Below, in pieces: positions 25,531 to 37,510 of a stretch of 64,000 bases of DNA. The position numbers and the translations under genes were made by a program. This stretch comes from Brachypodius melanocephalos (Eukaryota > Chordata > Aves > Passeriformes > Pycnonotidae). Each line of letters begins with the position of its first letter. Position 1 is the first letter of the stretch. The stretch covers positions 24,235,145 through 24,299,144 of the forward strand of contig VZSR01000520.1 in NCBI GenBank assembly GCA_013398615.1. Direction: 5' to 3'. The notes under the pieces are model-generated. The model saw only the letters and a program-made list of their open reading frames with translations, did no database searches and was not told the origin of the DNA.

Positions 25531-28390
25531 CCAATAAATGGTTGCCTAAGTAAAAAACTGTTTCCTAGCTGCTTGTCACAGGTGACTTGTCCTCTGCTGT
25601 TGCAGGTGTGACTGTAGCATCCATAGGCATACCCAGTGTAGCTTCAACCAAAGGTAGTCAGGCTGTAGCAACATGGATTTCAGTGCATGCTAAGTGCCCA
25701 GATATGCAAATCTCCTGCTGGCTGCCTCTCTGCGGCGCGCCTGGGGACCGGTAATACAGAGCTTTACCATCATTCATACCACATCCAGCTTCGGTCTGCC
25801 TGCACTCACACATTCACACCTCTGCTTGCTGCAGACACAAAGCCCTGGTGGATTACTTGGAAGGCAGTGTCACGTTACAATTTTCTGTAAATGTGAGAAT
25901 GGTCTTTTTCTAACACTCTTCTAAAGGGAAGAAACTGCATGAAACTGTATTGTGAACTCTAGTGTAGTTTCTGTTCGGCTTCTAATGTTGAGTAAAGCAC
26001 AGGACCTGCGTGGATTAATTGAATATGGGTCAAAGAACCGTTTCCAAAGAGTCTACCTGTGCTCCTGCTTCTGTCATTTCTGATGCCTGAAAAGCTGTTG
26101 CCTCCACATGTTCTGCTTCAGGTGCCAATGCATGCTCCAGGGAAAAGGACACACTTTCCATCTATGCATATCAAGACGAGAATAATCAATCAGTTTTTCT
26201 TCCACCTAACTAAAAAGCCTTTGGAAGACTGAAGTTCAGTTCTTTTGCAAATGAATTATTTTGCTTTAGCTATTTTCTGAGGAACCTTGTTTTACAAAAT
26301 AATAGGTAAGAATTAAAGATACACTAGGATCCTATATTTTTCAGTTCTATGAAAATGGAAATAGGCTATGATATAATTCAATGCAATTAGATTTTCTGTT
26401 TAGTTAGAATCCAGTTTACTGAAATAATTCAGAATCAAAGAGGTGCCTTCTCAGTCAAGGGGGAGAAAAACCAGCCCAGTTGTGTTAGAAATGTGAGTAG
26501 TGAAGAATCTGAACATGTAATTCTTTATAGCAATGGTGAAATGTACCCTCTAGTTCCAAATGTTTAAACTTCAGCAGTTCTCATGCAGATTAGGTAATTG
26601 TTTGCCTAAATGCCAGCTGTGGATTCAACTGCTAGTTAACTAGCCAAAAATGCGGATTTGCAGGTGAATAGAAATACTTACACATTTTAGTAATGGTGGA
26701 AACTGCACAGAATTGAGATTTTAACTTGACAAATATTTTTTATAAAGTCACACCACTAAGTATTTTGCATACATTTTTTCCTGTCTTCTCATATTTCATC
26801 AAGCAATAGTTGCAGATGTGTGCTTTGGAGATCTGTAGAAGTGAATTGTTTTAGAAACCCACTTTATATTTTTCAGATAATGAATTTTTACATATGCATA
26901 GCTTATAATATTCTAAATTAGTGTTTGATATTTCTCTATGACCATTGCTATTGAATTTGTGATCATTTTACTAAATTATACTTTTGTATTTGAAATAACA
27001 AATTATTACTTTGAAATGAAACAGGAGGAATGAAGTGGTGTCAGGCATTTTGCTGGACACACTTTAAGCAACCCAAATTTGCTGGTGTATCTGCTGCTGA
27101 AATAAGTGTATGTGCTAGAAGGGTGGAAAAAAATCCCAAACCAACCAATCACAGCCTTTGTTAATACCTCTATGGTAGCAAAACAGGAAAGAAAATGGAA
27201 GAGGGCCAGAATAAAGGTCTAGTAGCTTATTCTGTTTTGGGAACAAATGTAATGTAATTTTTACCAGGGTGTAGGCTGAGTTACACAGGGTATTGGAACA
27301 GGGAAGGAAAATAACTCTGTTAAAGACCTAATGATAAAGTGACTTAAACTCCTTAAATATATCCACCCCTAGGTTCTTACGTTGCAGTTTTGGTAGTGGG
27401 TGGGGAGGGCTTGGTTTTGCAAAGTGCTGATTTGAGGAAGTCTATAAAATAAATCAAAGATCATCTGTTAAATGTGATCAAAAATGACCATGTTAGAATT
27501 CAGGCTGGACTGAATACAGAAACTTTCCTTTTTCCTTTTTCTTATTTTCATTTAAACTTATGCTTATTTTTTCATTCCAGAACTGAGAAAGTAGTAAAAA
27601 AGACTGCAAATTATTTCGATTTTTTTCATATGATCTCTAGTCTTTCGCATGTCTTTTGCATCATCTTTTCCCATTTTGCATTATCTCCAATTAAATAACA
27701 TTTTCTGTACAATGTATTTTGAATATTCTGTATGTTCTCAGTTTTTCAAGAAATAAGCTTATACATTGTGACACGTAAAACAAAAGCAGAAAAGACACAA
27801 GAATGCAGCTGTTTATTACTAGCTGATGAAGAATTAAATAACTTTTTTGGACCATCTGCAAAGCTTACTCATATGGCCTCTGCTTTTTACTGTCGTAAAA
27901 TGTAGCTTTTGAATTAGTGGTGAATTGGAGCTCTGAAATTATCACTACTAATCATGTATTGTGAAAGAATGGAAAATATACTATTCACAGAATCACTAAC
28001 TATTGCTTGATTTTATAGTTACTGTATTTGTTTTCTATGACAGTGGCGTATTCTAACATGTCTTATCTCTTGCCTTATCTTCTTAAATTAAAGTGCTAGT
28101 AATGAGGGAAGAGTATGACCCTAATCCAAGGTTAGGAGGTGAGAAGGATTAATTTAAATGGGGTCACAATATTTTCACCTCTCCCTTCACTGTAGACTTA
28201 CAGCAGAGGGCCCTTCACAGGGTAAGGGAGGGTCATGCAAATCACAGAGCCTTTGGAAGCAGTGGCAAGGTGGAGCAGGGATGCATATTGGCTTTTTTTC
28301 CCTGAATGATACCATCCTCAAACTGAGAAACAAATTATGGAGAGCCATGGTTAAATTTTGCTTCTGTGTGGCATTGCAAAACAACTGGAT

Positions 28391-28445
28391 GCTTTGGGTT
28401 GGAAAGGACATTCAAAGATCATCTATTCTAACCCCCTGGATAACA
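28391..28445 (-). mobile_element. CR1 3' UTR fragment, antisense
   Basis: The segment 'GGGTTGGAAAGGACATTCAA' followed by 'AGATCATCTATTCTAACCCC' matches the remembered reverse complement of the CR1 3' terminus ('GGTTGGAAAGGACCT.. AGATCATC.. CCAACCCC'). It is only about 55 bp and lacks the terminal octamers. It lies 155 bp from the ORF2 piece at 28600-29130 in the same orientation, so the two may be one element with an internal deletion, or two insertions. Confidence 0.7.
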
Positions 28446-28599
28446 GTAAAGGGGCAAAAGCATCTGTCTGATTATGCAGCTCCCCACCTGCAAGGGTCCA
28501 TTCAGTATCTCAGAATTCTGGGAGAATCAGTTCATCTGTCAAATCCATAGGGGAGGAAAGGAAGGACATGGGGGATACCTCTATTGGTGCTCTCCCAAT

Positions 28600-29130
28600 C
28601 TCATACTTTTTTAGGAACTTGCTGAGAATGCACCTCATCCTATCATCCAGGTCCTTAAAGAAGACATTAATTGGTATTGGCTCCAGTATTAATCTCTGAA
28701 GGACACCAGTAGTAAATTAGTTGCCCTTGCACTTTCTACCCCTGATCACAGCCTTTTGAGTGTGATGGTTCATGCAGCCCTAAACCCACCTTACTGTGCC
28801 CTCTTCATGTACATATCTCATACATCTCTAGTTTGGCTGGGGGGACCGACTGAAGGACTATTGATGTTTGTAAAGTCAAGGTAAACAGTATCATTGACCT
28901 GCCTGTACCCATCTTAAGCAACCATCTCATAACAGGCAGCTGAGTTGGTTGGGCATTATTTGTGCTTGCTAATTCGTGCTTACATCTGTCACATCTACTG
29001 TTTCATCTGCTTGTAAGTGGCTTTGGGAAGGATTTACTCCATGACCTTATCAATGACTACCAGGGATCTGATTATGAAGCTTCTCCCTGCTCTCTAAAAC
29101 AAGCTTCATCTACTTTTCTTGCTCTGCTGG
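28600..29130 (-). mobile_element. CR1 LINE ORF2 interior, antisense
   Basis: On the + strand this follows the antisense order of CR1 reverse-transcriptase coding sequence. It has a 'CCAGGTCCTTAAAGAAGACA' segment, 'CTCCAGTATTAATCTCTGAA', 'GGACACCAGTAGTAAATTAG', then 'AAGTCAAGGTAAACAGTATC', a 'GGGCATTATTTGTGCTTGCT' segment and 'GATTTACTCCATGACCTTAT'. The copy is diverged and full of stops, with no intact frame. Open frames read across here on the + strand (28962-29153) are antisense artefacts. It is older-looking than the copy at 20115-20442. Confidence 0.85.
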
Positions 29131-30248
29131 TCTGCAGAGGATACCTCCCATGACATCATGCATGTTGCTCTGATCTGTGCCTATAAACTCTTAGATGACT
29201 TGGGTTCATTGTCCTCTTTTCTCCCTCTTATCTCTGAGCTTCCCTCCCTGCTGTCCAGGAGCATGAAGGGCTGGAGTATACCAGGCTGCTCAAGGCAACA
29301 ATCAAATGGAACAAAGACATGGAGAGCAAAAAGGGGAGATATGCACTTCTTGAGGCAGAGGTGCATCTTTTCTGAGATCTCTGAGCTTACTTCCCCTCCC
29401 AACTGACCTTAATCTCCACATCTTGCTGCCAAAGATAGTCAAATCCTTTCCATGAGATTTCTCTCCATTCACTCTGTTTGAAGGTTTTACAAGGCCAGAT
29501 ATCCCATCTCATTATCCAAAGTCCGGGGGGGAAATCGAGAACAGAAAAGCAGGATATATCCACAAAAACACCAAAATATACGTAAGTCAAACTTTATGGG
29601 AGCCCAAAATACAAGAGAGCAGAGCCAAATCTGTGTATGATTGAGGGTGTGTAGCACTCTGCAGGAAATGTAGCTGCTGTCTGTGAACACAGTGTCTCTG
29701 GGAGCAAGGCACCTTCCCACCCAGACTGAAGACTGCAGGTAACATCAGAGCTCACAGAAGAGCAGGAGGTGAATGGAGAGGGTGGGATCCATTCCAGGGA
29801 GCTGAAATCAGCCAAGACAGTTAAGGAGTGCTCCTGGAAAGGCATTCTGGCTGCAGCCAGCTACCCTGAAAATGGACATTTGTAATGAGGCATGTGTCTT
29901 GCACAGAATGCATTTATTTTGAGGGAAAGGGAGTAAAAGATGCTGAAAGGAGGATAGTGAAGAATATTCCTTTCCTGCTGAGTGAACTGGTGTCTCCTGA
30001 GTGTTGGAATACTCGATGATCCACAGGGAGGGATTCTCCTATTATGTTTGAGGTCTATTACGTTTAGAAGAGATTCTTGCCAACACTTTGATACATAATT
30101 CTGACAGAGGGAGGGGATCTATGTGTGTAGGTAGAGAGATAAATAATAGAGGTTAATTGCACATTTTGTTCCTCAAGTCCAAAGAGCTTTGGCTTTTTCT
30201 GCTTGTATTTCCATATCTGGGTTGGGTGGTTAAAATAAGGTGTTTGCC

Positions 30249-30265
30249 TTTTTTTTTTTTTTTTT
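30249..30265. repeat. T17 homopolymer
   Basis: Run of 17 T located about 50 bp before the long purine tract at 30316-30373. Confidence 0.9.
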
Positions 30266-30315
30266 GTATGCAAAAGACACCACTTGCCCTCTCCTGCCTT
30301 CCTCTGCCCCAGGAC

Positions 30316-30373
30316 AAAAAAAGAGGAAAAAAAAAAAAGAAAAAAAAAAAGGGGGGGAGGAAGAAGAAGAAGG
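30316..30373. repeat. 58-base uninterrupted polypurine tract
   Basis: Every base from 30316 to 30373 is A or G: A runs, then G7, then (GAA)-like repeats. Long homopurine-homopyrimidine tracts are known to be able to form triplex (H-DNA) structures. Here it is simple intronic low complexity, and any structure is inference. Two overlapping lysine-rich open frames are translations of this tract and not genes. Confidence 0.9.
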
Positions 30374-32628
30374 TGATACAAAGGCTGACATTGTTCTCTG
30401 GTAAATTACTTTTAGTCAGATGTACCTACGTAATTCAAGACAGAAAAAGAAACGTTTCTGATTTCAGTAAGAGTGTGAGGAGAGATGGGAGAGGGGTGAG
30501 GAACAATTCATTTGTATATTTTCCTGTGAACTAAGCTTTTGAATTAATCTTGGTTGTAGAGTTCCATGCTTTAAGGGGGAAATCACTGTGTATTTCTGGA
30601 TGTGCTTCACTGAGAGGTGTGCACATTTAGAAGAAATTGAGTACTGCAGGGAACCAGATGTTGTGACAATCCCCAGCTGGGTTATTGGCATCTAATGGCA
30701 ATAGTCACCTGGTATGAGCAGAGCAGAACATGCCACAAGACAAGCTCTGCACAGGGGAGTTGATGCTGAACTTTCATCATTTTTGTTTACGTTTTACTTA
30801 AGTTGCACAGAGATGGATTCTAGCATAACTCTGGCAATACCCAGAATAGTGTGTTTGAAGTTAGTGGAGTCACTAAGTTGTGAAGAAGTGTAGGAAATGA
30901 TAACTGCATGTGCTATTATAAAATAGTTAGATAGCACTCACTATAAAATATTGTTAAATGTTAAAATGAGGTTTATTATATTCTAGCACAAAATTTTAAA
31001 AAATGCATTTGAACGCATGGATTAAAAGCATGCTTTTATTAATTTAAGCCTCCACAATTCTACTAATAGGTTGCAGGGTCACAAAATGTGATAAAAAGCT
31101 GGTTTTACTATCAGGACCTCATGGCTTAAGGATGTGTGAACAGTTTATAAGACCAGGCAGATCCCATTTGGCTACACATCTGAACAGCTTCATATGAAAA
31201 TGTTATTTCAGGTACCATCTAGCTGTTTTTAACCAGGGTTTGGTATTAGTCAAACTTTAGTTTAATTCAAAGACTTTGCTGTTTATTTTAAGAAACAAAA
31301 GACAAGGTTTTAAGCTAGAAAAGTTAGACTAGTAGGGCATTAAAAAAAAGCTTTTAGAGCAACAAAATGCTTTTTGAACCTGGAAAACAGAATAAATTAA
31401 TGAGTTTTGCTGTATTTTTACAAGCCACTATGAAGAGAAAGAAATCAAGTGAACAGAGGCCCTGAGGAACCTGGCACAGATCCGTTGTAAGATCCCATTA
31501 GAATGCAGTTCAGGAAGTTGGCTGACGTATTTGCCGTGGTTATCATTGGCACGCTGTGTATTATTTATTTCTATCAGCTACTGAATAGAGATATAGAAAC
31601 ATATGCTGTCAATTATATTGAAATCTATTTTCTTCTATGTCTGTGGTTTCATTATATGGTTGAGTTCCACCAAAGTCCAAAACAAACCACTGCCCCCACA
31701 CAGCCTTAGGTTGCTGATGATGCTGAGAGAGAATTTAAGGTATTGACTGACTGTGTTTATTAATGTTTAGCACTCTTCATACTTCTAAGTAAGCATTTCT
31801 AAAGGAATGGCCAGGTTCCAAGTGGGCAGTTTTATGCTGGCAACCCTTATTGTTCTGACAGCTTCAGCTGAGTATGTAGTCTTGCTCCTATCATCGCCTT
31901 TCCTTCATGAATATGGTAAGCTGGTGGTGCTTAGAGATGTGTTCTCAGTCATTCTGTGCCACCCCGCTTACATGGGCACTTGCACAACCATGTGGTAAAC
32001 TGGATTAAGGAACCTGTAAACTAATCCAGTCAAAATCTAGTACTAATTTTAAATTTGTGTATTCCCAGGGCGGGTGATGGTGCAGAGTGGGAATACAAGT
32101 ACAAGTGTTGAGAGAGAAGTGATTTCTTTCAGCTGTAAGGCTAGTCTACACCAGTTTAATGTATTTGTTTAGCTATGATCTTCTTATTTATTCCTGTATG
32201 CAGCTACCAAATGTAACATTTTTGGCAGGGTATGAAACAATATCTATATTAATGGGTATCCGGCTGCTTCAGGTGAAGGGCTGAACATGTTTCACAGAGG
32301 TCAAGGGGGTGCAGTCTGTTCTTTGAAACAGGTTCCTACATCTGCACCATTTGCTTTTGTTCTTTTTCCAGGAGCAAAAAAAAAAATATATATCCACACC
32401 CCCCAAGTGTTGTAGGGAGACTTCACTAGCTAATATATGTAGAGGTGGCTTCTACACCTCATCCCTAATGCATGTGTTTCTGTATGTCGTGGAGTTTGAG
32501 ACTGATGGGAGCTCAATATACACCAGCAACTCCCAGTTGGCTTATGGTGATGTTGATAGGAGGGTTAACCCCCCTCACGTGTCTTTCAGTCTCTAACAGG
32601 AAAGCTAGATAACCTTCCTTTTCTCAGA

Positions 32629-32692
32629 TTTCCCTTCTTTTTTCCCTCCCCCCTTTTTCTTTCCTTTTTATTTTTCCTCTCCTCTTCTCTTT
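32629..32692. repeat. Long pyrimidine tract
   Basis: C/T-only sequence interrupted by a single A near 32670. There is no AG plus coding sequence immediately after it, so it is not a convincing splice acceptor. Confidence 0.85.
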
Positions 32693-33312
32693 GGCTATTT
32701 TAACCGTGCTGGAGGAAAGAGAGCATCTTTGAGGTAGTGCTCCCCCAGACAAGGTCAGCTCAGATTTCCTTAGATTTACTGAGAGACAAACTGAACAGAA
32801 CTGTTTTCTGTGTCATGATAGGGTTTGATATGCTGTGATATGGGGCCGGTTAGAAAGCTGATAAGCAGTTGTGGAAAAGAAAGGGAGGCAGCTTTTTGGA
32901 ACATTCCCAGCTCATATGAGCATTGCTCTGGCAGCTGCAGTAAAAGTAGTGGGAGGCAGCATCCCATAGCAATGAGGCTGATTCAAATACTTAGGTTTTT
33001 TTTAAAGGGCTTGGTACAGGGGCTGCATCTTCAACTCAACATCAATTAAATAAGTACACAACATTTTAATAGATATAAAAGTAGTTTTCAGAACTGCAAT
33101 TCAGAAAAACCCCAGAGTTCAGTTTCACCTAACCTGGAAACTGGACTTGCCTACATGAGCCTGAGTGATAAATTCTAATTTATTTACAAGATCTATGCAT
33201 AATCTCATTGAATCTAGTGGATTACTTTTATGAATAAACTTTTTGGTTGGTTTGGTATCTGTGAGGATTTGAAAATGCATTACATAGACTAAATATGACA
33301 AGTTTTTCTGGC

Positions 33313-33334
33313 GTGTTAATATTGTGTTAATATT
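33313..33334. repeat. 11-bp perfect tandem duplication
   Basis: GTGTTAATATT occurs twice head to tail. GTTAAT is a half-site-like motif for POU-homeodomain HNF1-class factors, but no function can be inferred from this alone. Confidence 0.8.
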
Positions 33335-36300
33335 GCAGTCAAATTACTGCTTGGCTCTTGATTATATTGGAAATAAGTGGCAGGACTGAAATTAGAAGCT
33401 CAGATCACCAACAAACAGCCTTTCCTATTGGCATTATTTGCATAATTTAAATATAAAACTGTGCTGGGCATGCCCCAAAAGCATCTGCCAAAATATGTAA
33501 TACAGACTATATCATCTATGCAAAAGAATGAAAGAATACCAGTATCTCATATTTTACACTTAGAGGCTGATATTAACTGCTCAAACAAGAACCACGTTCC
33601 AATGTTACAAGATAGAGTGCGGATCCAAGGACAAAATTTGGCTCTAAAGGACTGAATAGAAATTATTCTTAGAAAGGCTTCAATTATCTCCACAGCAAAA
33701 CTACTAGAATCCTCATTTTCGTCACTACAGACACTTGATGAAAGTAGCAGATGGCCACACAAAGCATCCATGCTATTTTGTTTGAGATTTTAATGTAAAC
33801 TGAAATCATAAAATAATTTAAATAAGACTTTTAAAATTGGCACAAGAATTCTTAGTTTTTGAAGGCTCTAAGTCTAAACAAATCTCGAAGTAACCAGAAA
33901 TTCAAACTTCTCCCTGGGTTTATCTCGTTCTGTTACTGTCATACAGTCATCACTTTTTACTGTCCAAATGTTCTCCTAACATTTATTGTTCTTGCATATT
34001 AGGCTAATACCTTCTTTTATACTGGTCATTAATAGAACACTCTAAAATAGTTTAGTGGTTTTGGCATTGAAGTAAAAACTACTTGGTAGAAAAAGTTTCT
34101 TATATTCAGCCAGATTTCTGGCACTGGTTTTGGTCTGTTTGTGACTGTCACTTTTCAGGGATGCTGGAGGCAATTATGAGACTCCTGTTCTCTGATTTCT
34201 CTACAGGGGACAGTCACAGCTGGGGGGATCAGTACACATGGGCATATCTTTACCAGCCCTTGCCACAGGTCATATAACCACAATAGTCAAGATCCCATTT
34301 TGTCATGTCAGTAGTATCTGTCAGCAGGCTAGCAGTGTGGGAATTAGCATTTGCACCTTATTAAAGCTATAGTAAACCCTGTTGCTCAGTGGAGTCTTCA
34401 AGTGCCTGGAAGGCATTAGACATCACACAGATACATTGCCTCCTTCTGTATTACGGGGAACACTTCAGCTGTTTCTTTCTCTCTTGCTCTTAAGAGCATG
34501 ATTTTTCCTGTCTTGTGATTTTGAAGCAGGCATTCCTAGGAATACAAATAATAGCTGTATAAGCTGAAATCACAGCAACTGCTGTTGACAACAGTCCTGA
34601 TTTAATTATAAAGATTGACTCTGTGTATCGCTTCATCCCTAAGAAGAGATGAAAGGATATTGTGAAGTGTGCTATAACCATTTTACAAAGGAGCATAGAA
34701 AATAAGGCAAACCTGAAAACCCTGGTTTGAAAGGACAGCTAAATAGTCAAATTCTCTGAGTGAAGACAGTGTCTCATAAAGGTTAATTCAACATAAGTTT
34801 AGTAAGGTAAAATTGAACATGTTTTATCTTTCTGTGTTTTGTTCTCAATTCATTTTTCCATTTAGTCACACTGTTGAGATGAGGCTATATCCCAATCAAA
34901 CAGATATAGGATTATTAGGACATGATTCCCACTTGACAGCATAAGGTTGGAGATTTAATTTGTTCAGCTCCTGTGAGCTTCCTGAAACAACTGTGTACCA
35001 AAAGAAGGATTCTACATTTTTTTTCTCATTCAGTTTTTCAAATATTTACTCTTACAAAATCGCTTAGCACTAAGGGTCCACGTTGTCCTTTGAAATCAAT
35101 GAAGTTGGGCAGGCACATCTGGTGACAGAATTAGACTCTAATTTTTTTTTCCTCTTAATTCTTCAATAGCAGGAATTGCCAGCCATAGTACTTAAGAAAA
35201 ACAAAACCCCTGTCATATGAATTTAAATGATTTTTTTTGACTTAGATTATCTTTACATATTTCAGTATTATGGTTGCTTATCTGTCTTTTTCCCCCCACA
35301 CTTTTTTGTAGTAATAGCAACAACTTAACTGATGCCAAAATATGTATTTGTATCACATATATATTTGCAGATCAGGCTGCAAATTCATTATTTTTCAGAG
35401 AGGCAGAAAGATCATGTTAAACTGGTGACCACATGTTGACAGGCTGCATAATTTAACAAAACCAGAGGCAATCATTTAAAAGAAAAATGTTTTATTTTCT
35501 GCCAGCAGAGTATAATGGAGAGAAATTGGTTGGTATTATTTTTAAAAATTGCTCAAATCACTGTAGTTAGTATAAAATTGTCTCTGGAACTATTTCCTGT
35601 AAGTTAACCAGACATATGATTGTATCCTTTCTCTTTTGAATACTGAAGCTCACATTTCATCTGTCTTGTGTAGAGTCTGTCAGGTATAATAGCTCTTTGT
35701 CATGGTTGCTTCTTTTCTTCTTTCTTTTCTGTAGCTAAACCCCCACCCACAAACCTTAAGCAATTGCTGGTTTTAAGCATCACTCAGTAGCTATTTCTAG
35801 CAGTCACTGCACCCTCTTTCCTCTTCTGATGAGCTTATAGATCTATCAACAGGTAAGAGCCAAGATTAACATTCAGTGTTTATGAGTGTAAATTTCCTCT
35901 TCACTCCAAAGAATTCCTAGTTTACCTGACTGACATTACCCCAATGAGGACAGGTTTTGAATACAGCAATGTGGCATTTTCAAACACAACATTTGGTACA
36001 TCTTTTCACTAGGAGCAGGGTTGCCAGAATTGTGGGGTTCTGAAAAATCATATCTTAATTGTCCTGAGCATCTCTGTGAATAATGACTTTGGGGATTAGC
36101 TCAAGAATTCATCATTTTGTAGGATGTTTCTTCTTGGTTTTGAGTTCGGACATTTTAACCTGGCTTAGTCATTTTGCACCAAAAACTCTGAGGTGGTGTA
36201 AAAGAAATTCTTGCCTGCTTGTGATTCCTTTATCCCTCAGAAATAAAATACAATGGCTGCGAAAGCTCAGCCTAGATTCAACTGAGAAAATTCTATGTAA

Positions 36301-36879
36301 CTGAGAGAAAATATGTTGGTTTCTCACATTGACGAATTTGTATTTTTCTCTCATTTTACATGCTCTATAGCTTATGGAACTTATCAGACTTGTTTCCATT
36401 TCTGCTACATAAAAACCATGACTGGCCAAGAATAGCACAGGGAGAAACACATAACTGACATTGCAGTTCAAAGCTGTGTTTCAGTGTCTCTTTCTTCTGT
36501 GAACCCCAAACTGAAAGATTTAAGTTTTCTTATGAGCAGTAGCAGAACACCGCAGCCCAGTGTAATGCTGTGTCAGATATGGAGTAAAATAATCTTTAAA
36601 TGTATCAGTTGAATTATTGAACATGGAAATGATGATTGATGCTGCTGCATTCCGTGTTGAAATCTTTTGGGTTTTTTTATGTTGAAACAAAAAAGAGACT
36701 TCTAAAATGAACACTGGAAAACATACAATGACTAAGTTTGTTTAATCAATCGAGTATCTTGTCAAAGGGAAGGTTAAGAGGGTGACTTGATCATGGACCA
36801 TAATTACCCAGGCAGGAAGAAGATAGCAGATATTTGGAGTTTCTTTTGTTTAGTGGACAAAAGAATTGCAAGATTCAGT

Positions 36880-37510
36880 GACTGAAAGCTGAACTCAGCA
36901 AAGTTGAAATTGGAAAAAAAAAAAAGCCACAAAATGTTAATGGTGAGGCTAATTTAAACAGCGCAGCTGCTTAGCAATAGAAATTCTTTACATCTTGGAG
37001 TTTTCAGATTAGGATTGATATTTTTGCAAAAGAAACCAGAATTACAGGGTAATGCTATATGGCCTGCCTCATGTTAAAGATAGTTCCTGGATAATCATGA
37101 TGCTACTCTCCGATCTAGACCTGTAAGAGTTTGCAGGAAGGTGTTTTATCTGCTGGGTAATTGAGAGGTCACTCAAGGCAAGGAGATTTCCAGAAGGGGC
37201 CCTTGCCTCTGCATCATGCTTTGTTTTGTGATTTGATGTCGCTCACATTTCTCATCTCTGTGACTGGTTGGCCCTTCCTGAGGGATTGTTTTAGCAAGGA
37301 CTTTACTACTAGGTTGAGGGGTAGCCTTGGCAGCTGATGGACAGTATTTCAGTGCCCTGATAATTTTAATGCCTTTGATGCAATCTGATGGATTTAGGAT
37401 ATTGTTAATCTTCCTGGCAGTTGAGTATTGTTAAAGAAGATAAACATTACTTAGAGCATGAGATTTACATCAGCTGTTAAAACTCTGAGGCTTTTGTCTA
37501 AGTGTTATTT
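36880..37510. promoter_or_regulatory. Candidate conserved intronic enhancer
   Basis: Complex, non-repetitive sequence unlike the surrounding drift. It combines a 'TAATTTAAACAGCGCAGCTG' block (E-box CAGCTG plus TAAT core, about 36950-36970), 'GATAATCATGATG', a 'CCTTTGATGCAATC' block with a TCF/LEF-type CTTTGATG core near 37372-37385, 'CTGATAATTTTAAT' and 'CAGCTGATGG'. Enhancer identity is inferred from motif density and from the known abundance of conserved non-coding elements in NPAS3. No alignment was possible. Confidence 0.3.

Larger units (their letters stand above)
20443..28390. other. Intronic sequence with minor repeats
   Basis: AT-rich intron of about 8 kb. It contains two short tandem repeats (20858-20897 and 23408-23469), a T22 run (24675-24696), a degenerate TG/CA patch (about 25455-25530) and a small CpG-rich patch (about 25725-25800). 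No exon or RNA gene was recognised. Confidence 0.5.

Noticed and set aside
30064..30534. Overlapping lysine-rich and serine/phenylalanine-rich open frames on both strands
   Set aside because: They are translations of the T17 and polypurine low-complexity tracts.
32629..32700. Long pyrimidine tract as a splice acceptor
   Set aside because: No AG followed by a conserved-looking coding frame in a compatible phase.
35698..35760. 'TGTCATGGTTG...GTAGCTAAACCCCCACCC' resembling the start of avian ERV LTRs
   Set aside because: No LTR body, polyadenylation signal at the right distance, matching TG...CA ends or second LTR was found.
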